DNA from: Comamonadaceae bacterium
GTDB taxonomy: Bacteria; Pseudomonadota; Gammaproteobacteria; Burkholderiales; Burkholderiaceae_C
Reading direction: 5' to 3'
NCBI GenBank assembly: GCA_027486255.1
Contig: JAIXPL010000001.1
Coordinates: 24,643-88,642, forward strand
Length of the DNA: 64,000 bases
The notes under the pieces were generated by a model. The model searched no databases. It was not told where the DNA came from and saw nothing but the letters and a program-made list of their open reading frames with translations. Of this stretch, positions 31,755 to 42,636 are shown piece by piece (the first letter of the stretch is position 1; the number at the start of each line of letters is the position of its first letter). Both the position numbers and the translations under genes were made by a program.

Positions 31755-34700
31755 ATGAACGCTCCCAGCTCCCCCCAAGAAATGCATGCCATGGCCTCGC
31801 CGGGCGGTCTTGCCGAGGCAGCAGAGCCTTCTCGCATCCGTGAGATTCCCTACAACTACACCTCCTTCTCCGACCGTGAGGTGGTCATCCGCGTGCTGGG
31901 TCCCCGGGCCTGGGACCTGCTGAACCAGCTGCGTGACGAGCGCCGCACCGGTCGCTCGGCCCGCATGCTTTATGAGGTGCTGGGGGACATCTGGGTCGTG
32001 CAGCGAAATCCCTATTTGCAAGACGACTTGCTGGATAACGCAGGTCGCCGCCGTCTTTTGGTCGAGGCGCTGGAACACCGGCTCGCCGAGGTGCAGAAGC
32101 GCCGCACGCCCGAACTGGATGCTGGCCGCGACGCCATCGTGGGTGAACTCCTGACCCTGGTTCAAGCCGCGGTGCGCGGCTTTGCCAAGTCCTTTGACGA
32201 CATGGCTGCGCTGCGCCGTCAGACCGAGCGCAAGCTGCGCAAGTACACCGAAAAAGACAACATCAAGTTCGACGGCCTGTCCCGCGTGGCGCACGTGACG
32301 GATGCCACCGACTGGCGTGTCGAGTACCCCTTCGTGGTGCTCACCCCCGACACCGAAGCCGAGATGGCCGGTCTGGTCAAGGGCTGCATCGAACTGGGCC
32401 TGACCATCGTGCCCCGGGGCGGCGGCACGGGCTACACGGGCGGCGCCATCCCGCTGACTTGGAAGTCGGCGGTCATCAATACCGAGAAGCTCGAGGCCAT
32501 GACGGCCGTCGAGCATCTGACGCTGCCAGGCCTGCCCGAGCCCGTGCCCACCATCTGGACCGAGGCCGGCGTGGTCACCCAGCGCGTGGCTGACGCGGCC
32601 GACCGGGCCGGTTTGGTGTTCGCCGTGGACCCCACCTCGGCGGAGGCCTCCTGCATTGGCGGCAACATCGCGATGAACGCCGGTGGCAAGAAAGCCGTGC
32701 TCTGGGGCACGGCCCTGGACAACCTGGTCTCTTGGCGCATGGTCACCCCCGAAGCCCAGTGGCTGGAGGTGGTGCGCATCGGTCACAACCTGGGCAAGAT
32801 CCACGATGCCGAGAACGTGCGCTTCGAGCTCCGCTACTTTGAGGCCGACGGCAAGACGCCCATCCGCACGGAGGTGTTGGACATCGCCGGCAAGACCTTC
32901 CGCAAGGAGGGTCTGGGCAAGGACGTCACTGACAAGTTCCTCTCGGGCCTGCCGGGCATCCAAAAAGAGGGCTGCGACGGCCTGATCACCAGCGCGCGCT
33001 GGGTGCTGCACCGCATGCCCGAACACACCCGCACGGTGTGCCTGGAGTTCTTCGGCAATGCCAAGGACGCGGTGCCCAGCATTGTCGAGATCAAAGACTT
33101 CATGTTCGCCGAGCAGCGCCGCGGCGGCGCCATTTTGGCGGGCCTGGAGCACCTGGATGACCGCTATCTCAAGGCCGTGGGCTACACCACCAAGAGCAAG
33201 CGCGGCGGCCTGCCCAAGATGGTGCTGGTCGGCGACATTGCCGGCGACGATGCCGACGTGGTGGCCCGCGCCACCTCGGAGGTGGTGCGTCTGGCCAATT
33301 CGCGCAGCGGCGAAGGCTTCATCGCCATCAGCGCCGAGGCCCGCAAGAAGTTCTGGCTCGACCGCAAGCGCACTGCCGCGATCTCACGCCACACCAACGC
33401 CTTCAAGATCAACGAGGATGTGGTGATTCCCCTGCCGCGCATGGCCGAGTACACGGACGGCATCGAGCGCATCAATATCGAGCTGTCGCTGCAAAACAAG
33501 CTCAAGCTCTGCGATGCGTTGGAGGCCTTCTTCGATCGCGGCAACCTGCCCCTGGGCAAGTCGGACGATGCCAGCGAGCTACCCTCAGCCGAGCTGCTGG
33601 AAGACCGCGTGGCCCAGGCCCTGACCCTGGTGCGCGAGGTCCGCAGCCTCTGGGGAGGTTGGCTGACCGACGTGGACGCCCTGTTTGCACAGTTGCAGGA
33701 CCATTCCCTGCGGGCCAGCTGGAAGACCCAGCTGCGTGCCCCGCTGCAGGACATCTTCTCGGGCGCCGTGTTCCAGCCCATCTTGCAGGAATGCGTGGCC
33801 ATCCACCAGCGCGTGCTCAAGGGCCGCGTTTGGGTGGCGCTGCATGCGCACGCCGGTGACGGCAATGTGCACACCAACATTCCCGTCAACAGCGACGATT
33901 ACGCGATGCTGCAGACCGCACACGAGTCCGTGGCCCGCATCATGCAGCTGGCCCGCTCGCTCGATGGCGTGATCTCCGGCGAGCACGGTATCGGCATCAC
34001 CAAGATGGATTTCTTGAGCGACGCCGAGCTGCAACCTTTTGCCGACTACAAAAAGCGCGTGGACCCCGAGGGCCGCTTCAACAAGGGCAAGCTTCTGCGC
34101 GATGCGGCGCTGCCCTCGGACCTCACCAACGCCTACACCCCGAGCTTCGGCCTGATGGGGCACGAGTCGCTGATCATGCAGCAGTCCGACATCGGTGCCA
34201 TCGCCAGCTCGGTCAAGGATTGCCTGCGCTGCGGCAAGTGCAAGCCCGTGTGCGCGACCCATGTGCCGCGCGCCAATCTGCTGTACAGCCCGCGCAACAA
34301 GATCTTGGCCACCTCGCTGCTCGCCGAGGCCTTCCTCTACGAAGAGCAGACGCGCCGTGGCATCTCCATCAAGCACTGGGAGGAATTTGAGGACGTGGCC
34401 GACCACTGCACGGTCTGCCACAAGTGCCTCACCCCCTGCCCCGTGAACATCGACTTCGGCGAGGTGTCGATGAACATGCGCAACCTGCTGCGCAAGATGG
34501 GCCAGAAGTCTTTCCGCCCGGGCAATGCGGCGGCCATGTTCTTCCTCAATGCCACGCAGCCCGAGACCATCAAGTTCATGAGGAGCGCCATGGTCGATGT
34601 GGGCTTCAAGGCCCAGCGCCTGGCCAACGACCTGTTGGGCAAGTTCGCCCGCAAGCAGACGGCCAAGCCGCCGGCGTCGGTGGGTACGGCGCCCATCAAG

Positions 34701-35633
34701 CAGCAGGTGATCCACTTCGTGAACAAGAAAATGCCTGGCGGCCTGCCCAAGAAAACGGCCCGGGCGCTGCTGGACATCGAGAACCAGGACTACGTCCCAA
34801 TCATTCGCAACCCCCAGGCCACCAGCGCCGACTCCGAAGCCGTGTTCTATTTCCCCGGTTGCGGCTCGGAGCGCCTGTTTTCTCAGGTGGGCCTGGCCAC
34901 GCAGGCCATGCTCTGGCATGCGGGCGTGCAAACCGTGCTGCCGCCGGGTTACCTGTGCTGCGGCTACCCGCAAAAAGGCAGTGGCCAGTTCGACAAGGCC
35001 GACAAGATCATCACCGACAACCGGGTGCTGTTCCACCGCGTGGCCAACACGCTCAACTACCTGGACATCAAGACCGTGGTGGTGAGCTGTGGAACCTGCT
35101 ACGACCAGTTGCAGGGCTATGAGTTCGACAAGATCTTCCCCGGCTGCCGCATCGTCGACATCCACGAGTACCTGCTGGAAAAGGGCATCACGCTGCCCGG
35201 CGGCCAGGGCTATCTTTACCACGACCCCTGCCACAGCCCCATGAAGTTGCAGGACCCCATGAAGACGGTCAAGGCCTTGGTGGGCCCGAACGTGCTCAAG
35301 AGCGAGCGCTGCTGCGGCGAGTCCGGCACCCTGGGCGTGACCCGCCCCGACATTGCCACGCAGATCCGCTTCCGCAAAGAAGAAGAACTGCTCAAGGACG
35401 AGACGGCGCTGCGCGCCACGGGAGCGGTGCAGGCACAGGGCCCGGTCAAGATCCTGACCAGCTGCCCCAGCTGCCTACAAGGCCTGTCGCGTTACGGCAA
35501 CGACCTGCAAAACGGCCTGTTGGAGGCCGACTACATCGTGGTCGAGATGGCCGAACAGCTTCTCGGTGCGGACTGGATGGCCTCCTACGTCGATGCTGCC
35601 AACCGCGGCGGCATTGAGCGTGTGCTCGTCTGA
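31755..35633 (+). CDS. Giant FAD/FMN-binding oxidoreductase with Fe-S and CCG domains
   Basis: 1292 residues combining three modules. An N-terminal extension (DUF3683-like, about 30-150) precedes a GlcD/VAO-type flavin domain with [14 protein letters not shown] near 219 and the FAD-oxidase C-terminal domain ending around 780. Two 4Fe-4S motifs follow ([11 protein letters not shown] near 821, [13 protein letters not shown] near 885), then a GlpC/HdrB-like CCG part ([36 protein letters not shown], about 1030-1190). The fusion equals a GlcDEF or YdiJ-like D-2-hydroxyacid dehydrogenase feeding electrons to the quinone pool. The substrate is not evident. Confidence 0.92.
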   Translation: MNAPSSPQEMHAMASPGGLAEAAEPSRIREIPYNYTSFSDREVVIRVLGPRAWDLLNQLRDERRTGRSARMLYEVLGDIWVVQRNPYLQDDLLDNAGRRRLLVEALEHRLAEVQKRRTPELDAGRDAIVGELLTLVQAAVRGFAKSFDDMAALRRQTERKLRKYTEKDNIKFDGLSRVAHVTDATDWRVEYPFVVLTPDTEAEMAGLVKGCIELGLTIVPRGGGTGYTGGAIPLTWKSAVINTEKLEAMTAVEHLTLPGLPEPVPTIWTEAGVVTQRVADAADRAGLVFAVDPTSAEASCIGGNIAMNAGGKKAVLWGTALDNLVSWRMVTPEAQWLEVVRIGHNLGKIHDAENVRFELRYFEADGKTPIRTEVLDIAGKTFRKEGLGKDVTDKFLSGLPGIQKEGCDGLITSARWVLHRMPEHTRTVCLEFFGNAKDAVPSIVEIKDFMFAEQRRGGAILAGLEHLDDRYLKAVGYTTKSKRGGLPKMVLVGDIAGDDADVVARATSEVVRLANSRSGEGFIAISAEARKKFWLDRKRTAAISRHTNAFKINEDVVIPLPRMAEYTDGIERINIELSLQNKLKLCDALEAFFDRGNLPLGKSDDASELPSAELLEDRVAQALTLVREVRSLWGGWLTDVDALFAQLQDHSLRASWKTQLRAPLQDIFSGAVFQPILQECVAIHQRVLKGRVWVALHAHAGDGNVHTNIPVNSDDYAMLQTAHESVARIMQLARSLDGVISGEHGIGITKMDFLSDAELQPFADYKKRVDPEGRFNKGKLLRDAALPSDLTNAYTPSFGLMGHESLIMQQSDIGAIASSVKDCLRCGKCKPVCATHVPRANLLYSPRNKILATSLLAEAFLYEEQTRRGISIKHWEEFEDVADHCTVCHKCLTPCPVNIDFGEVSMNMRNLLRKMGQKSFRPGNAAAMFFLNATQPETIKFMRSAMVDVGFKAQRLANDLLGKFARKQTAKPPASVGTAPIKQQVIHFVNKKMPGGLPKKTARALLDIENQDYVPIIRNPQATSADSEAVFYFPGCGSERLFSQVGLATQAMLWHAGVQTVLPPGYLCCGYPQKGSGQFDKADKIITDNRVLFHRVANTLNYLDIKTVVVSCGTCYDQLQGYEFDKIFPGCRIVDIHEYLLEKGITLPGGQGYLYHDPCHSPMKLQDPMKTVKALVGPNVLKSERCCGESGTLGVTRPDIATQIRFRKEEELLKDETALRATGAVQAQGPVKILTSCPSCLQGLSRYGNDLQNGLLEADYIVVEMAEQLLGADWMASYVDAANRGGIERVLV

Positions 35634-35671
35634 CCCTTCTTTTTTTTGCTCACTGAGCCCAAGGACGTCCC

Positions 35672-36085
35672 ATGGCAGGTCTTCAAGCCGGCGCCCCCAC
35701 GCCCACCGCATTGACGGTGCATGGCCAATCCCGTGTCTTGGAAGTCGGGTTTTCCGACGGCGCGGTCTTTCGCCTTCCCTTCGAGCTGATGCGCGTTTAC
35801 TCCCCTTCTGCCGAGGTGCAGGGCCATGGTCCCGGCCAGGAGGTCCTGCAGACCGGCAAGCGCGAGGTAGACCTGATCAACCTGGAGCCCGTGGGCAACT
35901 ATGCGGTCAAGCCCACCTTCTCCGACGGCCATGATTCGGGCCTGTTTTCTTGGGATTACCTCTATTTCCTGGGCCGTGATCAGGAGCGGCTCTGGTCTGA
36001 TTACTTCAAGCGGCTTGAAGCGGCGGGGGTGGAGCGCGACGCGCCCATGCAGGCTGCCGCCGGCCATGCCTGCGGCAGTCATTAA
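35672..36085 (+). CDS. DUF971 (GBBH-like N-terminal) domain protein
   Basis: 137 residues with LTVHGQSRVLEVGFSDGAVFRLPFELMRVYSPSAEV and DGHDSGLFSWDYLYFLG, the DUF971 fold found alone or at the N-terminus of gamma-butyrobetaine hydroxylases. Related domains are linked to Fe-S proteins. It sits directly before ubiE, an order common in betaproteobacteria. The C-terminal HACGSH could bind metal. Confidence 0.9.
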   Translation: MAGLQAGAPTPTALTVHGQSRVLEVGFSDGAVFRLPFELMRVYSPSAEVQGHGPGQEVLQTGKREVDLINLEPVGNYAVKPTFSDGHDSGLFSWDYLYFLGRDQERLWSDYFKRLEAAGVERDAPMQAAAGHACGSH

Positions 36086-36135
36086 AGCTGCCTGCCTAGA
36101 ATCGAATCAACCTACTTTCTCTGAATTCCTCTCAC

Positions 36136-36867
36136 ATGAACCGCACCCACTTTGGATTCGAGACGGTTGACGAGCGCGAGAAGGCCAGCCGCGTGCGTGG
36201 TGTGTTCGACTCCGTCGCGCCCAAGTACGACCTCATGAACGACCTCATGTCGGCGGGACTGCACCGGGCCTGGAAGGCCTACACGGTGATGGTGGCCAAT
36301 GTGCGCGAAGGCCAGTCGGTGCTGGACATTGCCGGTGGCACGGGCGATCTGTCCCTGGCTTTTGCCCCCAAGGTCGGCCAAACCGGCCGCGTGGTGCACA
36401 CCGACATCAACGAGGCCATGCTGCGCGAGGGCCGCAATCGCCTGCTCGATGCTGGCGTGTCCTTGCCCACCCTGGTCTGCGATGCGGAGTTCCTGCCCTT
36501 TCCGGACGCCAGCTTCGACCTGGTCACTGTCGCGTTTGGTCTGCGCAACATGACGCACAAGGACCAGGCTCTGGCCGAGATGAACCGGGTACTCAAGCCC
36601 ATGGGCAAGCTGCTGGTGCTGGAGTTCTCCAAGGTAGCCAAGCCCCTCGAAAAAATCTACGATTGGTACTCATTCCAGGTTCTGCCCCGCTTGGGCAAGC
36701 TGGTGGCTGGCGACGACACCAGTTACCGCTATCTGGCTGAATCGATCCGCATGCACCCCGATCAAGACACGCTGAAGACCATGATGCAACAAGGCGGTTT
36801 CGGTCATGTGGACTATCACAACCTCACTGGGGGTGTGGTTGCATTGCATGTTGGAATCAAGTGCTGA
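36136..36867 (+). CDS. ubiE: Ubiquinone/menaquinone C-methyltransferase
   Basis: 243-residue SAM-dependent enzyme methylating 2-polyprenyl-6-methoxy-benzoquinol. Signature [38 protein letters not shown] motif [28 protein letters not shown]; and the C-terminal [20 protein letters not shown]. It begins the ubiE-(Tim44-like)-ubiJ-ubiB run. Confidence 0.97.
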   Translation: MNRTHFGFETVDEREKASRVRGVFDSVAPKYDLMNDLMSAGLHRAWKAYTVMVANVREGQSVLDIAGGTGDLSLAFAPKVGQTGRVVHTDINEAMLREGRNRLLDAGVSLPTLVCDAEFLPFPDASFDLVTVAFGLRNMTHKDQALAEMNRVLKPMGKLLVLEFSKVAKPLEKIYDWYSFQVLPRLGKLVAGDDTSYRYLAESIRMHPDQDTLKTMMQQGGFGHVDYHNLTGGVVALHVGIKC

Positions 36868-36946
36868 AACAATAGACTGTGTTTAAGGTGCCGGAGTTGT
36901 GGCTGGACATCCCAGTTATCCTCTGGCCCGAATGAAAGGAGACAGC

Positions 36947-37930
36947 ATGAAGATCTGGTCCGCCCTGCTCGCCGCCGCCATGACCCTGACGGTGGCCCTG
37001 GGTTCCGCTGATGCCGAGGCCAAGCGCCTGGGTGGTGGCAAGTCCACGGGCAAACAATCGTCCAACGTCACTCAGCGTGAGGCCACGCCGGCTGCGCCTG
37101 CCTCACCCGCGGTGCAGCAAGCCCCCGCCTCCAAACCCAGTCCTGCCGCCGCTCCTGCAGCTGGCAAACCCTGGGGTGCCATGCTGGGTGGCCTGGCCGC
37201 TGGCCTGGGTCTGGCCTGGCTGGCCCACAGTCTGGGCATGGGTGAAGGTTTTGCCCAGTTCATGATGTTTGCCTTGTTGGCCCTGGTGATCATGGTCGTG
37301 GTCGGTTTTGTGATGCGCAAGCTGCGCGCCGGCCGCGAAGCTGCCCCCCAGTCCTCGCCTTTTGCCTTTGAGGGCGCGGGCGCACCTGCCACGCCCCGTC
37401 AATACAGCCCGAACAACGTGGGCAATGATGCCTCTGCCCGGCCCTGGGAGCAGCAGGCCACCCGCTTCGACGGCAGTGCCCCGGCCACGTCCACCGGTTC
37501 CATGATCGGTTCGGCCCTGTCTGGTCCGCAATCGTCTTGGGATGTGCCTGCCGACTTTGACGTCCAGGGCTTCCTGACAGCCGCCCGCGCCAATTTCACC
37601 TCGCTGCAGGATGCCTGGGACCGCTCGGACATCCCGGCCCTTCGGGTGATGATGACCGACGACATGCTCGAGCAGATCAAGACGCAGCTGGCCGAACGCG
37701 AATCACACACAGGCGGTGTCGTCAACAAGACCGACGTGCTGCAGCTTGACGCCCAGTTGCTGGGCATCGAGGAACTGGACGACGTGTACATGGCCAGCGT
37801 GGAGTTCTCCGGCATGATTCGCGAGGATCAGTCGGCCGGTCCTAGCCCCTTCCGCGAAGTCTGGAACATGACCAAGCCCCGCCACCGCGCCGGCGGCTGG
37901 CTGGTGGCGGGCGTGCAGGCCCTCCAGTAA
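36947..37930 (+). CDS. Tim44-like domain membrane protein
   Basis: 327 residues from the ATG at 36947, preceded by AAAGGAGA. A signal peptide or TM (WSALLAAAMTLTVALG) is followed by an Ala/Pro-rich linker, a hydrophobic pair (about 82-120: AMLGGLAAGLGLAWLAHSLG, FMMFALLALVIMVVVGFVM) and a C-terminal Tim44-like alpha/beta domain (FDVQGFLTAARANFTSLQDAWDRSDIPAL, about 208-326). The family is an inner-membrane protein of unknown bacterial role. It is regularly found between ubiE and ubiB here. Confidence 0.9.
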   Translation: MKIWSALLAAAMTLTVALGSADAEAKRLGGGKSTGKQSSNVTQREATPAAPASPAVQQAPASKPSPAAAPAAGKPWGAMLGGLAAGLGLAWLAHSLGMGEGFAQFMMFALLALVIMVVVGFVMRKLRAGREAAPQSSPFAFEGAGAPATPRQYSPNNVGNDASARPWEQQATRFDGSAPATSTGSMIGSALSGPQSSWDVPADFDVQGFLTAARANFTSLQDAWDRSDIPALRVMMTDDMLEQIKTQLAERESHTGGVVNKTDVLQLDAQLLGIEELDDVYMASVEFSGMIREDQSAGPSPFREVWNMTKPRHRAGGWLVAGVQALQ

Positions 37931-37994
37931 GCCAGAGGGATTCCGCCGGGCCCCCTGCGGTCCGTTGGGATTTATCCGTCAAAATCGGGGACGT

Positions 37995-38555
37995 ATGACC
38001 AACACGTCCCCGATTTCATTTCTGCACTCGCTTTGGCAGTCCACCGCAGGGCGTATGCAAGCGCCGGCCTGGTTGGTCGAAGAGGGGCAGCACCGCCTGG
38101 TGCTGCTGCTCAATCATGTGCTCATGCAGGAAAAAGAAGCCCAGGCTCGCCTGGCCCGCCGCAAGGGCAGCGTGGTCCAGCTGCGCTGGGGCACCTGGTC
38201 CCTGGCCCTGGAGCTCACGCCTGCGGGCCTGACATCACGGGCTGCCACCGAGCGCGCAGCAGACCTGGTCCTCTGCCTGGAAAGCGAGCCGCCTTGGGCC
38301 ATGGCACGCCAGCTCTTGGAGGGTCAGCGGCCGCCGGTGCAAATCGAAGGCGATGTGCAGCTGGCCGCCGAGATCGCCTGGTTGGCCGACCACCTGCGCT
38401 GGGACGTGGAAGAAGACCTGGCTCGCCTGATGGGTGACGTGCCCGCCCATGCTCTGGCCGATGCGGCGCGCAAGCTCTTGGCCGCCCTGCGGCCTCTGCT
38501 GGCCCGCATGGGCGAGGCCGCCGGCCGCATGGCGCCCACGGCCGCCGCATCATGA
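37995..38555 (+). CDS. ubiJ: Ubiquinone biosynthesis accessory factor UbiJ (SCP2-like)
   Basis: 186 residues from the ATG at 37995. SCP2-like lipid-binding pattern: an N-terminal helix, then beta strands ([20 protein letters not shown]) and [34 protein letters not shown], the conserved UbiJ core. It binds ubiquinone intermediates and organises the soluble Ubi complex. It lies between ubiE and ubiB, its end overlapping ubiB by 4 bp. Confidence 0.88.
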   Translation: MTNTSPISFLHSLWQSTAGRMQAPAWLVEEGQHRLVLLLNHVLMQEKEAQARLARRKGSVVQLRWGTWSLALELTPAGLTSRAATERAADLVLCLESEPPWAMARQLLEGQRPPVQIEGDVQLAAEIAWLADHLRWDVEEDLARLMGDVPAHALADAARKLLAALRPLLARMGEAAGRMAPTAAAS

Positions 38556-40108
38556 CGCGCCTGTTCCGGGGGGCCTTCATTCTCTGGACCGTACTGCGCT
38601 ACGGTCTGGACGAGCTGGTGCTGTCCAGCTTCGAACGGCCGGGTCTGCGCCTGCTCACGCGCATCATTTCCTTTGGTCGCAACCTGCGCCAGCCCCGGGG
38701 CGAGCGCCTTCGCCTGGCCCTGGAGAGCCTGGGCCCCATCTTCGTGAAGTTCGGCCAGGTGCTGTCCACCCGGCGCGACCTCATGCCGTCCGACATTGCT
38801 GACCAGCTGGCCCTGCTGCAGGACCGGGTGCCCCCTTTCCCATCGCAGCAGGCGGTGTCCATCATCGAGCAGGCTTTCGGCCGACCGATCGATCGCATCT
38901 TCGCGAGTTTCGAGCGCCAGCCGGTGGCCAGCGCATCGATCGCGCAGGTGCACTTCGCCACCCTGCCCGAGGGCCGAGAGGTGGCTGTCAAGGTGCTTCG
39001 GCCGGGCATGCTGCCGCTCATCGAGAAAGACCTGGCCCTCATGCACATGATGGCCGGCTGGGTGGAAAAGCTCTCCGCCGACGGCAAGCGCCTCAAACCC
39101 CGCGAAGTGGTGGCCGAGTTCGACACCTACCTGCATGACGAGCTCGACCTGCTGCGTGAGGCGGCCAATGCCGCCCAGCTGCGGCGCAACATGCAGGGCC
39201 TGGATCTGGTGATGATCCCCGAGATCGTCTGGGACTACTGCATGACCGACGTGATGGTCATGCAGCGCATGGATGGCATCCCCATCAGCCAGGTCCAGCG
39301 CCTGCGCGAGGCGGGCGTGGACATCAAGAAGCTGGCCCGTGATGGCGTCACCATCTTCTTTACCCAGGTCTTCCGCGATGGTTTTTTCCACGCCGACATG
39401 CACCCGGGCAACATCATGGTGAGCGTGGCGCCAGAGACTTTCGGCCGCTATATCTCGCTGGACTTCGGCATCGTGGGCACACTCAACGAGGTCGACAAGG
39501 AGTACCTGGCGCAGAACTTCACCGCCTTCTTCCGCCGGGACTACAAGCGCGTGGCCGAGCTGCACATCGAGTCCGGCTGGGTGCCTGCGGCGACCCGTGT
39601 CGACGAGCTCGAGGCCGCCATCCGGGCCTGCTGCGAGCCTTACTTCGACCGACCCCTGAAGGAAATCTCGCTCGGCCTGGTGCTGATGCGCCTGTTCCAG
39701 ACCTCCAGGCGCTTCCAGGTCGAGATCCAGCCCCAGCTGGTGCTGCTGCAGAAAACGCTTCTCAACATCGAGGGCCTGGGCCGCGAACTTGACCCCGACC
39801 TGGACCTCTGGAGCACGGCCAAGCCTTTCCTGGAGAAATGGATGGTCGAGCAGGTCGGGCCTGCCAAGTTCTGGTCGCAGCTCAAGGCCGAGGCGCCCCA
39901 TTACGCCAAGCTGCTGCCGCAGTTGCCGCGCCTGCTGCATGACTTCCTGCGCCAGCCTCCCCGACAGGATGCGCAGAAGATCGATCAACTCCTGGCCGAG
40001 CAGCGGCGCACCAATGCCTTCCTGCAAATTCTGCTGTGCCTGGGCCTGGGCTTTGTCGCCAGCCTGCTGGTGCTGCTGCTCTGGTCACACCTCAATCCCT
40101 TTTACTAA
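38552..40108 (+). CDS. ubiB: Ubiquinone biosynthesis protein UbiB (atypical kinase)
   Basis: 518 residues of the ABC1/ADCK family. The KxGQ motif is in [16 protein letters not shown] (about 66-82), an Ala-rich loop is in [21 protein letters not shown] carries the ATP-site Lys, the catalytic segment is [12 protein letters not shown], and the DFG-like motif is SLDFGIVG. The C-terminus ends in a membrane segment ([15 protein letters not shown]). It acts as an ATPase supporting Ubi complex function at the inner membrane. Confidence 0.96.
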   Translation: MTRLFRGAFILWTVLRYGLDELVLSSFERPGLRLLTRIISFGRNLRQPRGERLRLALESLGPIFVKFGQVLSTRRDLMPSDIADQLALLQDRVPPFPSQQAVSIIEQAFGRPIDRIFASFERQPVASASIAQVHFATLPEGREVAVKVLRPGMLPLIEKDLALMHMMAGWVEKLSADGKRLKPREVVAEFDTYLHDELDLLREAANAAQLRRNMQGLDLVMIPEIVWDYCMTDVMVMQRMDGIPISQVQRLREAGVDIKKLARDGVTIFFTQVFRDGFFHADMHPGNIMVSVAPETFGRYISLDFGIVGTLNEVDKEYLAQNFTAFFRRDYKRVAELHIESGWVPAATRVDELEAAIRACCEPYFDRPLKEISLGLVLMRLFQTSRRFQVEIQPQLVLLQKTLLNIEGLGRELDPDLDLWSTAKPFLEKWMVEQVGPAKFWSQLKAEAPHYAKLLPQLPRLLHDFLRQPPRQDAQKIDQLLAEQRRTNAFLQILLCLGLGFVASLLVLLLWSHLNPFY

Positions 40109-40140
40109 CTTCATGGACTGATTCGCGCGGAGATACCTTC

Positions 40141-41586
40141 ATGCTGCTTACCCTTGTCTTTGCCTACCTGTTGGTGACCATCGCCATCGGCCTGGTCGCG
40201 GCCAAACGGGTCAAGAACACGGCCGATTTCGCCATCGCCGGGCGGCACCTGCCCCTGGTCATGATCATCACCACCACCTTTGCCACCTGGTTTGGCTCGG
40301 AGACGGTACTCGGTATACCCGCCAAGTTCGTCAACAGTGGCCTAGGCGGCGTGGTGGAAGACCCTTTCGGCGCAGGCAGCTGCCTCATCCTGGTGGGTCT
40401 TTTCTTTGCGGCGCGCCTGTACCGCATGACGCTGCTGACCATCAGCGACTACTACCGCGAGCGCTACGGCCGCTCGGTGGAGGTGGTCTGCTCGGTCATC
40501 ATCATGGTCAGCTACCTGGGTTGGGTCTCCGCACAGGTCACCGCATTGGGTCTGGTGTTCAATGTGCTGTCGGGCGGCGTCATCAGCATGCCTGTGGGCA
40601 TGGTCATCGGCGTGGTCTCCATCCTGGCCTACACGCTGTTCGGCGGCATGTGGTCGGTGGCCGTGACCGATTTCATTCAGATGATCATCCTGGTGCTGGG
40701 CCTGGGCATCCTGGCCGTCTTTGCCGGTCATGAAGCCGGGGGAGCCGACAAGGTGATCGCGCTGGCCGTCAGTCAGGACATGTTCAAGTTCTGGCCCGAG
40801 CCGAACTTTCACGACATCGTTTTCTTCATCGCCGCGGCCATCACCATCATGCTGGGCTCCATTCCTCAGCAGGACGTGTTCCAGCGCGTCATGTCGGCCA
40901 ACAGCGCTTATGCCGCCACCCGCGGCCCGGTGATCGGCGGGATCTTCTACATCCTCTTTGCCTTCGTGCCCATGTTCCTGGTGGTCAGCGCCCTCATCAT
41001 CATGCCCGAGCAGGCCCAGGCCCTGATCGCCGAGGATCCGCAGAAGGTCCTGCCGACCCTGGTGATGGAAAAAATGCCCTTTGTCATGCAGGTGCTGTTC
41101 TTCGGAGCCCTGTTGTCGGCCATCAAGTCTTGCGCCTCGGCCACGCTGCTGGCGCCCAGCGTCACCTTCACCGAGAACATCTGGCGCCAGTTCCGCCCGC
41201 ACCAGTCGGACCGGCAGGAACTGTTTGCCATGCGCGTGACCGTGCTTGTGTTCAGCGGTTTCGTGCTGACCTACGCCATCCTGATGCAGGGCTCGTCCAT
41301 CTACGAGATGGTCTCCGGCGCCTACCAGGTCACCCTGGTGGGGGCCTTCGTGCCCCTGGCCTTCGGCCTGTACTGGAAGAAAGCCACCACCCAGGGCGCG
41401 CTCTTTGCCATCGTGCTGGGCTTGCTGACTTGGGGCCTGCTGCTGTTCACGCCGGCCGGTGAGGTCTTCCCCGCACAGCTGGCTGGGGTGCTGGCCAGCC
41501 TGGCAGGCATGCTGATCGGCTCGCTCGGCCCCCAGGCCATCGCCAACCACCACGGGCCTCACCACAAGCTGGCGGGCATGCACTGA
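40141..41586 (+). CDS. Sodium:solute symporter family transporter
   Basis: 481 residues from the ATG at 40141 (CGGAGA upstream). About 12-13 membrane helices. The SSS pattern is clear: an N-terminal KNTADFAIAGRHLPL, GSETVLGIPAKFVNSGLGGVVEDPFG, SDYYRERYGRSVEVVCS and the sodium-site helix ALLSAIKSCASATLLAPSVTFTENI. It resembles proline/pantothenate-type or uncharacterised SSS members; the substrate is not determinable. Confidence 0.92.
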   Translation: MLLTLVFAYLLVTIAIGLVAAKRVKNTADFAIAGRHLPLVMIITTTFATWFGSETVLGIPAKFVNSGLGGVVEDPFGAGSCLILVGLFFAARLYRMTLLTISDYYRERYGRSVEVVCSVIIMVSYLGWVSAQVTALGLVFNVLSGGVISMPVGMVIGVVSILAYTLFGGMWSVAVTDFIQMIILVLGLGILAVFAGHEAGGADKVIALAVSQDMFKFWPEPNFHDIVFFIAAAITIMLGSIPQQDVFQRVMSANSAYAATRGPVIGGIFYILFAFVPMFLVVSALIIMPEQAQALIAEDPQKVLPTLVMEKMPFVMQVLFFGALLSAIKSCASATLLAPSVTFTENIWRQFRPHQSDRQELFAMRVTVLVFSGFVLTYAILMQGSSIYEMVSGAYQVTLVGAFVPLAFGLYWKKATTQGALFAIVLGLLTWGLLLFTPAGEVFPAQLAGVLASLAGMLIGSLGPQAIANHHGPHHKLAGMH

Positions 41587-41613
41587 GGGCCGGTCCTGGA
41601 TCACTTGCCCTCC

Positions 41614-41619
41614 TATAAT
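41614..41619 (+). promoter_or_regulatory. -10 element upstream of fmdB
   Basis: TATAAT in the context CTATAATCG, 39 bp before the fmdB start. The -35 is weak. It probably drives the fmdB-DUF502-aspS run. Confidence 0.55.
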
Positions 41620-41657
41620 CGAGGGTTTTGTGATTTTCTCAACCAACCAATCCGACC

Positions 41658-41969
41658 ATGCCCATCTACGCCTACAAGTGTGAGTCCTGTGGCCATGCCA
41701 AGGACGTGTTGCAGAAAATCTCCGACGAACCCCTGTCGGTGTGTCCGCAATGCGGTGCCTCGACCTTTCACAAGCAGGTCACCGCGGCCGGCTTTCAGCT
41801 CAAGGGTTCCGGTTGGTACGTGACCGATTTCCGCGGGGGCTCGGGCGGCGCGGCCTCCGGCACCAGCGCCCCGACCACGGCAGCTGAGTCCAGCAGCACC
41901 AGCACCCCGGCCGAGTCGGCCTCCACGGCCAGCACTGCCTCCCCGGCGGCGCCGGCCAAGGCCGAGTGA
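41658..41969 (+). CDS. FmdB family zinc-ribbon protein
   Basis: 103 residues. The first 60 are the FmdB zinc ribbon: MPIYAYKCESCGHAKDVLQKISDEP...CPQCGAS, followed by FKGSGWY-like QLKGSGWYVTDFRGG. The rest is a Ser/Thr/Ala-rich disordered tail. The role is uncertain, with a proposed regulatory function. It overlaps the DUF502 gene by 4 bp. Confidence 0.93.
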   Translation: MPIYAYKCESCGHAKDVLQKISDEPLSVCPQCGASTFHKQVTAAGFQLKGSGWYVTDFRGGSGGAASGTSAPTTAAESSSTSTPAESASTASTASPAAPAKAE

Positions 41970-42586
41970 TGGCCGCCGTTCGTCGCTGGCTGCTGGCGGG
42001 CCTCTTGGTCCTGGTGCCCCTGATCATCACGATCTGGGTGCTCAACTGGGTCATCACCAGCCTGGACCAGACCCTGAAGATCCTGCCCGAGGCTTGGCAT
42101 CCGGACCGCTTGCTGGGCATCCATATTCCGGGTTTTGGCGTGTTGCTGGCGCTGCTCATCGTGCTGGTGATCGGCGCCGTGGCCAGCAATTTCCTGGGCC
42201 GCAAGCTGGTGTCCTGGTGGGACTCTTTGCTCGGCCGCATCCCCATCGTTCGGTCCATTTATTCCAGCGTCAAGCAAGTCTCGGACACCCTGTTCTCCGA
42301 GAACGGCAATGCCTTTCGCCAGGCGCTGCTGATCCAGTGGCCGCGCCCTGGGGTCTGGACCATTGCCTTTCAGACGGGCACCCCCGGCGGTGGCATCGAG
42401 TCGCACCTGGACGGTGAGTACATCAGCGTCTACGTGCCCACCACGCCCAACCCGACCGGCGGCTATTTCGTGATGCTCAAACGCAGCGATTGCATCGAGC
42501 TGGCCATGTCCGTCGACGAGGCGCTCACCTACGTGATCTCCATGGGCGTGGTCGTGCCGCCCGGCACGCCGGACCAGCCCAAGTAA
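41966..42586 (+). CDS. DUF502 family membrane protein
   Basis: 206 residues with two N-terminal membrane helices (about 8-30 and 54-78), then the DUF502 core: [38 protein letters not shown] and the C-terminal [18 protein letters not shown]. This is a conserved but uncharacterised inner-membrane family, typically between fmdB and aspS in betaproteobacteria. Confidence 0.95.
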   Translation: MMAAVRRWLLAGLLVLVPLIITIWVLNWVITSLDQTLKILPEAWHPDRLLGIHIPGFGVLLALLIVLVIGAVASNFLGRKLVSWWDSLLGRIPIVRSIYSSVKQVSDTLFSENGNAFRQALLIQWPRPGVWTIAFQTGTPGGGIESHLDGEYISVYVPTTPNPTGGYFVMLKRSDCIELAMSVDEALTYVISMGVVVPPGTPDQPK

Positions 42587-42636
42587 CTTTCCAAGGCTTC
42601 CAGGCCCCTGATTCGGGGCCACAACTGCGAGTGTTT

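Noticed and set aside
31698..35234. Long leftward frames opposite the giant oxidoreductase
   Set aside because: Typical high-GC antisense shadows; the rightward product has flavin, Fe-S and CCG motifs along its whole length.
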